A stretch of DNA of 64,000 nucleotides from Galaxea fascicularis (lineage: Eukaryota; Cnidaria; Anthozoa; Scleractinia; Euphylliidae), in contig OX419338.1 in assembly GCA_948470475.1 (NCBI GenBank), positions 9,487,350 to 9,551,349 of the forward strand, read 5' to 3'. Positions 31,851 through 42,831 of this stretch are shown here, one piece after another. Numbering within the stretch: position 1 is the stretch's first letter; every line of letters starts with the position of its first letter. The notes beneath the pieces are model-generated. The model searched no databases, had not been told where the DNA came from, and was given only the letters and a program-made list of their open reading frames with translations. The translations under genes were made by a program, and so were the position numbers.

Positions 31851-32904
31851 AGACCATGTGCCATCCGAAGGGACGCATGAGTATTTTAGATCACGATTTT
31901 CCTCGTTTTTTATTATTTATTAGTTTCGTGAATCGTTTGATTTTTTAAGTACTCCTCGTAGCCTCACAAAGGTACGTTATTGTCTGCCTTTATTAGCTCT
32001 TTTACACTGAACACTGTACATTTTTAGCGGAAACGGGTGTTGATCGCAGTTTGTTACATTAGGTCCTTTCTGTATTTTCTTCGTTAGTTTTACTGTTCAT
32101 TGATACAAAGATTATTCTGTGAAGCTTCCTGTTGAGGAAAGTTCTTGTTGAGGAAACATTGATTAAAGATTCTGTGAAAATTTCCTGTTCAGCGTAGAAA
32201 ACGTCGATTGCATTATCATGGTGTAACAGAGGGCCAGGGCGCAGAAAAAGAAAGGAAAGGAACTAAGCGTTGCAAAGATCCACCGCTGAGTCAGCGAAAC
32301 TGAACAAGACTTGGTTTTGCTGGGACCAGTTGCTAAGGAGTGAGCACAAGTTTGAAGACGGAGGATTCAGGGCAAAGAGGTTTGCTTACGAAAAGGGGAA
32401 TCTGTCTGTACCAGTTAACTGATTCCTGTTAAAAGTTCGGCGAGGAGGCGTTACCACCATATAAAAGAATTCTTTAGCAAGATGACAGGAGAGCATATTT
32501 TAGAAGAAGAGTACGAGCTCGTGCAAAAGGGTGAGAGAACGATTGGTTGCAACTGTGCAATACCCTAGGCGATTACCTAGGCGATTATTATTTATTTTAA
32601 CAAATCCACAACCGGTGTTGGTATTGGCGTCGTGTCCTTTGAATTCATTTTAACAGCGCACCACCAAACTGTGGTTTCTTTCGTGTTATATATTATTTTC
32701 GTTTTACGTTCACCTTGATCAACTGGACCGCTTCTTTTATCTTCCACCTTGATATATACTCCTCGCGCAAAGGTTCAAATCGCGAAAATAATTTTTCGGT
32801 TGGGGCCACCCAGCCGATCCCCCTGAGTGAAGATTGGACTAGAAAACATGCTCAGGCCTGCCGGTCACAGAGCCCCAATGTGTATTCAAATGAATATAAC
32901 TTAC
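31851..32904. other. Spacer without recognised genes
   Basis: No domain recognised in the short frames. The + frame 32715-32948 overlaps the LRR exon on the opposite strand and is not supported. Confidence 0.3.
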
Positions 32905-32976
32905 AGGAGTCCCAGCCGAATGTTGTGACTAAAATCTCCTGCAGTTAGGTCCTTAAGCCGATTGTTGTTCAACCAC
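32905..32976 (-). CDS. LRR exon, single-copy class
   Basis: 72 nt, acceptor ATTCTTAG, donor GTAAGT. Decodes WLNNNRLKDLTAGDFSHN then IRLGLL. It fits the array's length, phase and LRR pattern but belongs to neither class A nor class B. It lies between the two clusters and supports one continuous array, or the 5' part of a second gene. Confidence 0.75.
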
Positions 32977-33249
32977 CTAAGAATTACAAATCCAAAAATA
33001 AGAATTGGATATCCATATAATTGATGTTAACTGTATAAAGAATCGGCCTGCTCGAGTTTTAGTCATTTTCTACAAAGAATTGTGTTTTTTTCGACTTTTT
33101 GCTTTTGGGATTTGTCCACAGCCTCGGGAAGACGTTTTTCTATGTCTTCGTTCACCTAATGCTGTAAAATGTCTTCTAAATTTTCACAACTTTCCGCCAT
33201 TTTAGAGATACAGAAGGAAAAAGTTTCAACACAGGCGGCCCAGACGTTG

Positions 33250-33402
33250 CGCCAGTGATAAGGACAGACGACACGATAATAGCGAAATACAAACACTTTA
33301 CTAAGGACAACAAAGCCTCTACAAAATGGCAGAGTAAAACTATACATCAGGGCCACGAGAGCCCGTATAACGCATGCCCGGCCGACAATAACCGCTGGCG
33401 CA
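33250..33402 (-). repeat. LTR (3' side) of the degenerate retrotransposon
   Basis: Contains tgataaggacagacg and ggccgacaataaccgctggc, as in the partner at 37360-37512, with several substitutions and small indels. A purine tract (minus strand, from cttcttcctcttcttcttc on +) lies just inside it and is the likely polypurine tract. Confidence 0.75.
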
Positions 33403-33549
33403 ACTTCTTCCTCTTCTTCTTCTGAGTAAAAAGAAAACTAACGTGTACAAAGAAAAGGAACCTAACAAAAAGGTTGTGACCGACAGTAACTGTTCTTGAT
33501 AGCACTTAATTAAACGGGCAATTTCTGAAGTAACTGTTCACCTAAAACA

Positions 33550-34011
33550 CTAGTCAAGAATGTACTCCTGTAAGTATGCGGGAGGTCGGCGGGTTCGCCG
33601 GGCTCTTGGTTCAGATGGAACAGGGATAGGAATACGATCAGTGTCAGAGGGGGTGATGTCTTCTTGGTGCGGGGCGTGGTGCGGGGAGGAGGCTGGAGGG
33701 TCTGGGCTAGGCGGACGTAACAGGTCCGGTGGGGCAGAGGGCTGTTGGCACGGCTGAGGCTGCTCAGCAATTTCCTCACATTCGTCGTCGTCAAGTGTAG
33801 GGACAACAGAATGGGATGATGGGGGTGGAAGGGTGTGTGGTACAGCGTAGCACTCGGCTAGCTTCGCCTTGTAAGATGTAGCCCTGCGTTGCGAGCCGGA
33901 GAACTTCTTGATGAAGCACCATTCGCCATCGATGCTAACGATGAGATAGCAGTCACGGGCGCGTGACTTGTCTCGGTCATTCTTCACATAAACCAGGTCT
34001 CCAACCTGCAA
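33550..34011 (-). pseudogene. Post-integrase C-terminal region of the degenerate element
   Basis: Begins MQVGDLVYVKNDRDKSRARD with CYLIVSIDGEWCFIKKFSG, a beta-barrel-like segment that typically follows the integrase core (VGDLVYVKN.RDKSRARD.Y.V), and ends in a Pro/Ser-rich tail. It is the 3' end of Pol, and a further frame break separates it from the integrase. The GC-rich tail explains the shadow ORFs on both strands. Confidence 0.65.
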
Positions 34012-34277
34012 GGGGGGAACGGGAGCTTGTGGGCGGTAGCCGCCTTTGGCTGCTTCGCTGAAAGGATGGTTGGCTTGACGGGCTTTTTGTTTCGCTAAAA
34101 TGAGTTGTAAGTCATTGATGGGTATCTGCTCATTGGAGAACTGGTTCCGTTGTGTTCAAAGCTCCCGTGAAGAGAGGCCTTGGCTGCGGAGTCGCGAGTT
34201 GAGCCGGGAAGTGGCAATGGCAAGACTGAGTTCAGTAACTGGACCTCCGCCGGGCTCCTGGCGCAATAGCTCTTCTT

Positions 34278-34844
34278 CTAGTTCCAGCACGGCTCGTTCG
34301 GCAACAGGATTTTTGTTGGTGTTTTTGACGCGGCCAACTTCGACAGAGATGCCAAGATGTTGTAAGGCGTGGGTGTATTCAGTGCGACAAAACCAGGTGC
34401 AGGGTCGACATGAATCACAGCTTGGGGACCATCGAGGGGGTGTATACCCACTACTAATCGGGCAAGGGCATCACGAAGGGTATCACTCTTCTCGTCGGGT
34501 ACAAGGCACGATGTAGTGTAAGAGGTGGCACATTCTCTCAAAAGTAAGATGAATTGCAGACAGCGTCTAATGATATCGGCTGCAAATGACACGCCTACAA
34601 CCTCAAGTGGATCTTCTGATGACTGACAGGTAAGGGAGGTAGGGAACCTCTTGAGTGAGGCACAAGTGTGGCAGGAGTCTGATACTCGAGCGATAGCGGC
34701 ACTCATATCCAGGGCAAAGAAGTGACGCTGTATGACCATTTGAAGTTGGTGCTTAGAGGGGTGGTCAAGCTTGATGTGAATAGCAGTAAGTAGGCCATCA
34801 AGTACAGAGCGAGGTACGACGATCAACGACGACGAGCAGGCCAT
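34278..34844 (-). pseudogene. Integrase fragment of the degenerate element
   Basis: A zinc-binding H2C2 region is visible: IHIKLDHPSKHQLQMVIQRH, then SDSCHTCASLKRFP. The core follows, with the first Asp in SFAADII and the second in [10 protein letters not shown]. The expected KNPNKNPVAE catalytic Glu segment is frame-shifted near 34280. The chain is the integrase of a retrovirus-like Pol and would act on element cDNA ends. It is non-functional here. Confidence 0.7.
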
Positions 34845-35048
34845 CCTTGGAAATGGAAGTGACGTTAATAAAGCGCTTTACGTCTCTGATATTAGTCAGC
34901 TTCTTGGAAGGGCGGGTGCCCTGTTTCAAGTGGGCACAGACATGCCGAAGATCGGGGCACTCATTTTGAACACTGAACCATGTAGGTCTGCTGGTGAAGG
35001 GTAGGCGCTTGGTGTTGTCAAGGACTTCTTGAGTGGAGATGCCACGTA

Positions 35049-35717
35049 CTACAGAAGACTCTGATTCGTGTACGAAAGAGCAAATTTGGCAGTTCGGTTC
35101 AGTGCAATCAGGAGCATTGCGACTGGCAAAGTCCGAGGGTAAATTGGCGGTGCCAGCGAGATCCTGGAGGCAACTTGGTATCTACTGATGGTGGTTAAGA
35201 AGGAGGTAACACGTGAACTGGCAGAAAATTCATCTCGGCAAAGTTCCTGCAGGGTTTGAACGCAGGGCTGGCTATCTGTCAATACGCAGGCACGGTGCTT
35301 GGGTTTGATTATGAAGGGGCTAAAGTGTTTTACGGCAGCTGCTATAGACAGCGCTTCGACCTCACATGGTAACCAAGTGACCTGGTGTTTGCGTAGTTTA
35401 GAGCTGAAGAAGCCGGCAAGGAGAAGGCGGTCCTGGCTGGTAACGTACAAGGTGGCTCCGAGACCGCGGCGGGTGACTGAGCCATCAGTCACAATCCAGA
35501 GCTCGTCAGAGGCTCGGGGGAGGACGATAGACTTGTGCGTGTGAAGGGCATCTTGTGCTGTGGTGAATTTATGACGAAGGTTGGAATCCCACTGGACGTG
35601 GTCGTGAGACTGTAGATCGGCCAAGGATGATTCAAGTGGATCCATAAGTTGAGAGCAGTGAGGTAGGACACGGCTAAGGACTTTGTAGGCGCCGATGAAG
35701 GAAAGCATACCTTTCAC
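35049..35717 (-). pseudogene. RNase H region of the degenerate element
   Basis: 222 residues. LWIVTDGSVTRRGLGATLYV holds the first catalytic Asp (TDGS) of RNase H, CEVEALSIAAAVKHFSP the Glu, and CVLTDSQPCVQTL the second Asp. Connection-domain sequence (GMLSFIGAYKVLSRVLP) precedes it. The chain starts after a frameshift and stop at about 35716 relative to the RT. Confidence 0.75.
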
Positions 35718-35951
35718 AGACTCTTAGGGAGAGCAGGCTGCGAGTGCAGCAACGCGGTGGGGGCTTGCAGATAAGGAGCCTTGTGACCAGATCCAACCCA
35801 ATATGGTGGTTGTTTTGGGGCATATGACAGTCTTAGTAGCAGACAGGCGGAGGTTACACCGGGCAAGGGCGTCAAGTATACGAGACCAATTAGTGAGAAG
35901 TTGTTGCGGGGTGTCGCCACCACAATAAAGATCGTCGGCGAGTTTTGTAGT

Positions 35952-36719
35952 TCATCCCTCTCGGAGGAAGTCACCAAGGACACGACATATTAATTCCTCC
36001 AATGCGGTCTCTGAACCGGGCATTCCCATGGCTGACCTGGTATATACTCTGATGCCCCGAAACGGAGTGGTCACACCGCAGTATTTCATGGAGGCCTTTG
36101 ATAGAGGTATCTGGTAAAAGGCACGGGTGAGGTCAGACTGTATTATGTACTTCCATGGGGCAATGGTGTGGAGAGTAGAGTCAACGTCAGGCATCAGCGA
36201 GGGCTGTGGTTTGCTGTAGCGTCCAACGTCTGTGAAGGCTGTAACGAGACGAAAACCGCCAGAGGGTTTTTTAACGAGAAATGAAGGATTGAGGTACTCA
36301 ACGGTAACTCCGATGTCCTCCGGACGCCGGAAGACCTGGCATTGTTCCAACTCTTCGAATTTCAGTTGCAATTCAACCAGCTTGTCACGGGAATATTAGG
36401 GAACACGGCCTTTGCGTTGTGGAGGCTGCACAGTTCCCATATTGACAGACGCTTGGACAGGACCAGCTATGCCGTTGTAACCAACAATGGCAGGATTAAA
36501 AACTTCGTCGTGAGTCTGGAGCACTTCGCGGAACTGGTTGTGGATGGTGTCGGGTAGGATGTTATCAGGGTCAACTTCGACAGCATCTGAGAAGAACCCG
36601 GGCTGAGGTGAGATGCTTCCACCAGGATGGGGAGGTGGTGGATGTGGACGAACAGGTGACGTGGAAGCCACAGCTGTGGTGTGAGATATTTCCATTTGCC
36701 AATAATAAATTATCTTCAA
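35952..36719 (-). pseudogene. Reverse transcriptase region of the degenerate element
   Basis: One frame with a TAA stop at 36396. It carries [20 protein letters not shown], then the first catalytic Asp in [18 protein letters not shown] and the [19 protein letters not shown] motif. It stops at a TGA near 35960, and the catalytic A-D-D (LADDLYCGG) lies just after that stop in the same frame. The RT is therefore broken twice. Confidence 0.75.
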
Positions 36720-37173
36720 TAAAGGACATCAGACGTTGATAGAGATCCTCGGGGTGCTCAGCAGGGGCAAGTGTGATGATGTTGAAGTCGAGGAAGTGAG
36801 CGCCGGTTGATTGGAAACCGAAGTGAAGGCGAATCGCTTGCCAGATGGAGCTCATGCAGGTTGAGTTCTTGACGATGGTGTCACGAGAAGTTACGGGACA
36901 ATAGTTCGCAATTTGTCCAAGCATTAATTCAAGATGAGTACACTTTTGTTGTGCTGTTCTACGGGAAGCTTGAGGAACGGATTCGGGGTCGTCCTGGAGG
37001 CCGCGACGAGGGCTGGCGGGGGATTTCTTCAACCATATCACGCCATCAGCGAGAAAGCCCGCGAAATTGCGGTCGAGGGAAAGAATGTACTGAAGATTTT
37101 GTCTCCAGGCTTCGAACGACGTTATCGTTTCTTGTTTGGTTAAGGACCACTGTTTTGGTGCTCTTGGATTCAT
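36571..37173 (-). pseudogene. Gag-like N-terminal region of the degenerate element
   Basis: Starts [20 protein letters not shown] followed by [20 protein letters not shown]. This W..Q.tit.fe.W.qnl.Y.Ls.d pattern is the capsid start in related elements. A helical capsid-like region runs to about residue 170, then the frame drifts and no zinc knuckle is visible. It lies directly inside the 5' LTR as expected. Confidence 0.6.
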
Positions 37174-37359
37174 TTCGTGTACTTAAAAAAATAGAGGAAA
37201 GGCAAAATGTGTTCTTATATGTCAATCCTTGTGTATTGTTGACACAGCTATCAACTAAGCTGTTTCGCTAGTTTCTCGCTTGGAAATCGGTCGACGATCC
37301 GTTATGGGCTGGCTGTCTCTTAGTACGAGATGAGGGTAAGTTCCAACTGCTGCCACCAC

Positions 37360-37512
37360 ACCAGTGATAAGGACAGACGATACGATAATAGCGAAAAACA
37401 AGCACTTTACTAAGGACAATAAAGCCTCTACAAAATGGCCGCGTAAAACTACACACCAGGGCCACGAGAAGACGCCCGTATAGCGCATGCGCGGCCGACA
37501 ATAACCGCTGGC
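37360..37512 (-). repeat. LTR (5' side) of the degenerate retrotransposon
   Basis: Partner of 33250-33402. The adjoining internal sequence ends in cacca on the + strand, compatible with a tRNA primer site, but I could not identify the tRNA. Confidence 0.7.
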
Positions 37513-38009
37513 GTTGTTTGTGATTTACATACGTGACAGTATTGACTTTTTGAGCCATTTAAGAGAATGTATGAAAATGGTTCGAAAATCGCTCTAAATT
37601 CAACTTGTAGTAAAGGATTTAAATAAAAGAAGCTTACCTTAGTCTGCGCTTGTGTTATTTTGGCAACTGAGTCGTTCCAAAGTCGTTCTAAAGCCATTTT
37701 GACAATTTAAACGTTTCCAGTTTTGCTTTCCAGTAAAGAGAAACGACTTTAACTGGACAAGTTTAAATCGTCAAAATGGCTTTAGAACGACTTTAGAACG
37801 ACTTTAGAACGACTCAGCTGCCACAAAGACTTCAAAATAACACAAGCGCAGACTAAGGTAAGCTTCTTTTATTTAAATCCTTTACTACAAGTTGAATTTA
37901 GAGCGATTTTCGAACCATTTTCATACATTCTCTTAAATGGCTCAAAACGTAACGCAATACTGTCACGTATGTAAATCACAAACAACGTCTGGGCCGCCTG
38001 CGGTTTCAA

Positions 38010-38959
38010 GTGTTGACGTCTTTCGTGCGTCTGTCCTCTAACAGATCATAAGTTAGAACTAATCAAAATGCATGCATAATGCAGCTTATTATATAAAAAG
38101 TATCACTGAATATCCTTAAATTTCAAAATACCCGGATTACACTGTTGTTCTTATCACCTTTCTGTGCGTTATCAGAGTACACACGTACTGACAAATAGAA
38201 TAATTTCTTCGACTGATGACGTCATTCGAGCGCCTATTTAACGGCTCGTGGTTCCACCTGGGTTTTGAACATTCATGACGTCATTCTATGATGTATAAGG
38301 GCACAGAGGCTGACGTCGATTTGTTTTTTACAAAATACGAGGAAATCTTTGAGAAGAGCGCGTGGCAAAGAAAAGCGAAAGCAAAAGCCATCAATGAACT
38401 ACAAAACTTGTAAAGTTGTGAATGGTATCATTCTTGACATCGATTTACTACAAAAATTGGAAACTACAGATCTTGACTGAGTACAAATTTCGAATTATTC
38501 GACGCCATTGACGAGTCTGCATGATTGGCAATAAAAACAGATAAACAAATAGATGTCTGAAAAACTTTTGTCAGCCGTGAACATCGAACACAGCTAGATG
38601 AACAGTTTCACTACAACTAGCCTAAAAACAGCGTATTTTTACAGAAAACAAGAATAGCTTTGAGGGGAAACATAATATTGGTATTTTCAAGGCTAGAGAT
38701 GTTAAAAACCGGCGTGTATAATTGGCAGGCTGTTGTATCTATTCGGCGCGACAGCTGCCGGCCGGCTACGATTTTGGGAGGGTCAATCTTGGGAGACCCT
38801 TGTTTTCCTTTTTTTTCTTACATTTCATGGACATGTTAAAGCACTTTTATGTCGGAAATATCTTGCCGAATATGCAAACGGGATTTGGAAGTGTTTTGGG
38901 CTTCATAATTCATTGTAAAAGTGCAAACAAGTTCTTCATGCAGCAATGAGATTTCCCTC
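38010..38959. other. Spacer without recognised genes
   Basis: Short frames only. No exon, repeat end or RNA gene recognised. Confidence 0.3.
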
Positions 38960-39111
38960 GTATTTTGCAGCAACCATCTTGTAATATATAGTAGCGGTAT
39001 TAATTATTGTAAGTAGTCGTATGACCAACAGGAAAAGCAAACGCGAAAAAACAGATCAGGCGCAAGCCAAAAACTAAATCATTAGAGGAATCACTACAAC
39101 TACTGACTCAC

Positions 39112-39183
39112 AGATCAGTTAAGCTGTACAATTTTGCAAATACACCAGGTTCTAGTGTTGTGAGCTTGTTGTTGTGTAACCAT
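39112..39183 (-). CDS. LRR exon, class A
   Basis: 72 nt, acceptor CTTTCTAG, donor TGAGT-type GTGAGT. Decodes WLHNNKLTTLEPGVFAKL then YSLTDL. Closest to the exons at 2483 and 3596. Confidence 0.8.
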
Positions 39184-39788
39184 CTAGAAAGAACGTAAGT
39201 TATGAATTTTATCAGTATGTATAGCAAGCAGTGATTTCAACGTCAGAGGAAATGGCCATGCAATGGAACGACAGTTATAAATAGTCAAAACAAAATCCTA
39301 CCTTTTTGTAGTTTTGTCAAGAATGTTGTAAAATATATAAATTGTCTATGGCTTACAAATATTCAGATTCTGTCAATCCACTAAACAAGACACTGTCGTT
39401 TATTTTGTGTGATTTAGTGTTAGTCGAGCGTCAGCGTCCATGGTAAAAGCTGTCGTAGCATATGAAAGCAATTTCTAGTAACTTGAGTTGTTAAAAAAAT
39501 GCTAATCATATGAAAGAGTTAAATAAATATCACAGTTAATATCGCGCTTTTAAATTACGTCTCGTAAAACCAAAGCCAAACCAAATACTCTGGTCAAGCA
39601 AATCAGACGTCAATAGGATAATAAGCGATTCAAAATAATTATGAAGCAATGACATGTTGCTGGTGCCACGTGCGGGAAGGAGCGCGCGCAAGTCATAATT
39701 GGATTCAGTTTTGATTCTTATTGGAAGAGAAAGTGGCGCGAGGTTTTTCCATTAACCGCATAGAAAAGTAAAGCAAACTCAAGCAAAC

Positions 39789-39859
39789 GATCATTACATT
39801 TGGATAGGTCTGCAACTACACCAGAATCTAGTTCTGTGATGTTGTTGTGTTGTACGAGT
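39789..39859 (-). pseudogene. Decayed class-A LRR exon
   Basis: Retains a recognisable class-A core (tgcaactacaccagaatctag) and an acceptor but has lost the normal donor, and is one base short of 72. Confidence 0.5.
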
Positions 39860-40447
39860 CTAAGAATAATGTTGGAAAGAAGTTCATATTTATAGCAAGC
39901 ATTGGTTTTGCTGTTTAAGAGGAAATGGCAACTCAGTGGAGAGTAATGCAAAGGAACTCAATTATAAATGTGTGTGTTTATTTACTTCATTAAGCACAAC
40001 CAGCAGAAAAAGAAAGGGGTCGTGATATCATATTATAAGTTAGTCAGCATTTTAAGCAAAGTAATAGGCTTGTCCTAATCTACTCCTTTCTCCACAACAA
40101 CACTGAGTAGTATTGAATGCACAGTTTTTCCCTCTTCTGACGTTTTCCGGCTCTTTTCTCTATAAAATGAAATTTGTTGAAGTCAACATTCGGGCACCGG
40201 GGATTCAATTCGACTTAAGCATTTTGAATTAGTCCAGGCTGTGAGTTGGCTCAGACAACTTCAAATTCTTATTCGTTCCTTGCAATCTCATTGGTTATTT
40301 TAAAGTGACTCTTCTAATGTATGATAAGTGTACTATTTTTTGTACTGAGTAGTCGTATGACCAGCAGGAGAAGCAAACGCGGAAGAGCGGATCAGGCGCG
40401 AACCAAAAACTAAATCATAAGAGGAGTCATTACAAGTACTGACTCAC

Positions 40448-40519
40448 AGATCAGTTAAGCTGGACAAGTCTGCAAATACACCAGGTTCTAGGTTTGTGAT
40501 CTTGTTTTCCTGTAGCGAT
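40448..40519 (-). CDS. LRR exon, class A, homogenised
   Basis: 72 nt, acceptor CTTCCTAG, donor GTGAGT. Decodes SLQENKITNLEPGVFADL then SSLTDL. One of three near-identical exons. Confidence 0.8.
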
Positions 40520-41032
40520 CTAGGAAGAATGTTAGAAACATTTAAAGCAAGCATTGATTTCACTGTTGAAGAGGAAATGCAGACTCCACAGTGAAGAGTA
40601 TTGCTAAAGAACTCAGTTATGAACGTGTGTGTTTATTTGCTTCATAATACAAATGAAGAAGCAACTTAATGCCATTTTCGTACAAGGTGCGGTACTCTTT
40701 CTTTATCCCCAGCAGTACTGAGTAGTTTTAAATGCGCATTTGTCTCCTTTTCTGACTTTTTTTAATTCTCTCCACTATATAAAATCAAATTTGTTGAAGT
40801 CAACTCCAGCCTCGGGTATTGGATTCTACTTAAGCTCTTGGAATAATACCTTTCCACGTTGTGAATTGGCTAAGAGTTGAGTTGCAATTCTGATTAGTTG
40901 CCTGCAATCTCAATGGCTATTTTTAAGTGACTCGTGTCATAGACAGTAGTCGTATTACCAACAGGAAAAGCAAACGCGAAACAACAGATCAGAACTAAAT
41001 CATTAGAGAAATCACTACAAGTACTGACTCAC

Positions 41033-41104
41033 AGATGAGTTAAGCTGGACAAGTCTGCAAATACACCAGGTTCTAGGTTTGTGATCTTGTTTTCCTGTAG
41101 CGAT
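41033..41104 (-). CDS. LRR exon, class A, homogenised
   Basis: 72 nt, acceptor CTTCTTAG, donor GTGAGT. Decodes SLQENKITNLEPGVFADL then SSLTHL. Differs from 40448 only near its end. Confidence 0.8.
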
Positions 41105-41617
41105 CTAAGAAGAATGTTAGAAACATTTAAAGCAAGCATTGATTTCACTGTTGAAGAGGAAATGCAGACTCCACAGTGAAGAGTATTGCTAAAGAACTCA
41201 GTTATGAACGTGTGTGTTTATTTGCTTCATAATACCAATGAGGAAGCAACTTAATGCCATTTTCGTACAAGGTGCGGTACTCTTTCTTTATCCCCAGCGG
41301 TACTGAGTAGTTTTAAATGCGCATTTTTCTCCTTTTCGGACTTTCTCTAATTCTCTCCACTGTATAAAATCAAATTTGTTGAAGTCAACTCCAGCCTCGG
41401 GTATTGGATTCTACGTAAGCTCTTCGAATCATACCTTTCCATGTTGTGAATTGGCTAAGAGTTGAGTTGCAATTCTGATTAGTTGCCTGCAATCTCAATG
41501 GCTATTTTTAAGTGACTCGTGTCATAGACAGTAGTCGTATTACCAACAGGAAAAGCAAACGCGAAACAACAGATCAGAACTAAATCATTAGAGAAGTCAC
41601 TACAAGTACTGACTCAC

Positions 41618-41689
41618 AGATGAGTTAAGCTGGACAAGTCTGCAAATACACCAGGTTCTAGGTTTGTGATCTTGTTTTCCTGTAGCGAT
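41618..41689 (-). CDS. LRR exon, class A, homogenised
   Basis: 72 nt, acceptor CTTCCTAG, donor GTGAGT. Decodes SLQENKITNLEPGVFADL then SSLTHL, the same protein as 41033. Confidence 0.8.
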
Positions 41690-42087
41690 CTAGGAAGAAT
41701 GTTAGAAACATTTAAAGCAAGCATTGATTTCACTGTTGAAGAGGAAATGCAGACTCCACAGTGAAGAGTATTGCTAAAAAACTCAGTTATGAACGTGTGT
41801 GTTTATTTGCTTCATAATACCAATGAGGAAGCAACTTAATGCCATTTTCGTACGAGGTGCGGTACTCTTTCTTTATCCCCAGCAGTACTGAGTAGTTTTA
41901 AATGCGCATTTTTCTCCTTTCTGACTTTTTCCGATTCTCTCCACGATATAAAATCAAATTTGTTGAAGTCAACTCCAGCCTCGCGGGTATTCGATTCTAC
42001 TTAAGCTCTTCGAATCATACCTTTCCGCGTTGCGAATTGGCTAAGAGTTGAGTTGCAATTCTTAGTAGTTGCCTGCAATCTCATTGG

Positions 42088-42117
42088 CAGGAGCCCATTA
42101 CTAGTGATGGGCTCCTG
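42088..42117. mobile_element. 30-bp palindrome with 6-bp target duplication
   Basis: The palindrome (caggagcccatt / gatgggctcctg around a short centre) is flanked by cattgg at 42082-42087 and 42118-42123. The sister units at 40915 and 41500 have only one copy of this site (ctcaatgg), so it is an insertion. The size suggests the fused ends of a nearly fully deleted transposon. Confidence 0.7.
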
Positions 42118-42239
42118 CATTGGCTATTTTTAAGTGACTCGTGTCATATACAGTAGTCGTATTACCAACAGGAAAAGGAAACGCGAAACAACAGATCAGA
42201 ACTAAATCATTAGAGAAATCACTACAAGTACTGACTCAC

Positions 42240-42311
42240 AGATGAGTTAAGCTGGATAAGTCTGCAAATACACCAGGTTCTAGTGTTCTGATCGTGTTGT
42301 TGTGTAGCCGT
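42240..42311 (-). CDS. LRR exon, class A
   Basis: 72 nt, acceptor CTTTCTAG, donor GTGAGT. Decodes RLHNNTIRTLEPGVFADL then SSLTHL. Last class-A exon before the class-B set of the right cluster. Confidence 0.8.
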
Positions 42312-42329
42312 CTAGAAAGAATGTAAGTT

Positions 42330-42625
42330 GTACTCGGTTTTCGAGATCTCGGCACATCCCTTGATCCCTCTAAAAAATTTCGACGTGTTCACATGAGCGA
42401 GTGGTCTGGCTCGGTTCCCGAAATTTTGGGAACTGGGCCGGAAATTGTTGCCATATGAACACTTCAGCCCGGTTACCGGGAGGAAAAAAGTACAATGCTT
42501 CAGTTTCCTGATAGAACGGACATTACCGAGATTTTACTTCTCTTTTCTGCGAAAATGAAGCACGCAGTAGTTTAAATTTGACAGTTAACGTAAAGTCAAA
42601 GGTAATTTGAGGTTGAATGTATATT
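42330..42625. mobile_element. Remnant of the TTA-type MITE
   Basis: Inverted, internally matching copy of the element at 12059-12580. The 42509-42611 stretch (tgatagaacgg ... gttaacgtaaagtcaaagg) matches 12241-12345 on the other strand. Both terminal repeats are lost or broken. Confidence 0.65.
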
Positions 42626-42673
42626 CGCTTTTCATGCCGTCGACGTGACCTCATGATTAGTTCATTAACTTAC

Positions 42674-42732
42674 GGATGTCGTAGCTCTGTGTTATTGTTA
42701 AATGCCAGAAGATAAGTTCTGTAACTGGTTGA
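42674..42732 (-). pseudogene. Decayed class-B LRR exon
   Basis: Donor present, but an internal deletion and loss of the acceptor side (…aactggttgagccgtctat) break it. Resembles the decayed exons at 9589 and 43386. Confidence 0.6.
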
Positions 42733-42831
42733 GCCGTCTATATTAAAAAAATTAACTGAGGAACTCTTGAAAGTTTTTTCATATAGTTTTTTTCTTATTG
42801 GGTTGACATGATCTTTTGTTCATTAACTTAC

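Larger units (their letters stand above)
33250..37512 (-). mobile_element. Degenerate LTR retrotransposon (Ty3/gypsy-like)
   Basis: Short LTRs of about 150 bp at both ends enclose gag-, RT-, RNase H- and integrase-like frames in that order on the minus strand. The target gttg is present on both sides (33246-33249 and 37513-37516), which fits a 4-bp TSD. At least three lesions (a stop at 36396, a stop at about 35960 and a frameshift at about 35716) inactivate Pol. LTR divergence is visible, so the insertion is older than the two at 46-58 kb. The clade is uncertain. Confidence 0.8.
33230..38002. mobile_element. Palindromic CACAGGCGGCCC element, split by an LTR retrotransposon
   Basis: The outer ends are inverted (CACAGGCGGCCCAGACGTTG at left, one mismatch at right) and are flanked by gtttcaa at 33223-33229 and 38003-38009. 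Without the LTR element (about 33250-37512) the palindrome is about 510 bp. Its arms at 37513-37700 and 37780-37985 pair almost perfectly (for example ttacatacgtgacagtattg). It shares end motif and TSD length with 27028-28255. Confidence 0.75.
38960..42330 (-). repeat. Class-A LRR exon units, right cluster
   Basis: Units with the same exon-plus-intron composition as 1440-3960. The exons at 40448, 41033 and 41618 are exactly 585 nt apart and the units around them are almost identical, so they are recent tandem duplicates or have been homogenised. The first unit (38960-39780) matches the left cluster better. A decayed unit lies at about 39790-40100. Confidence 0.8.
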
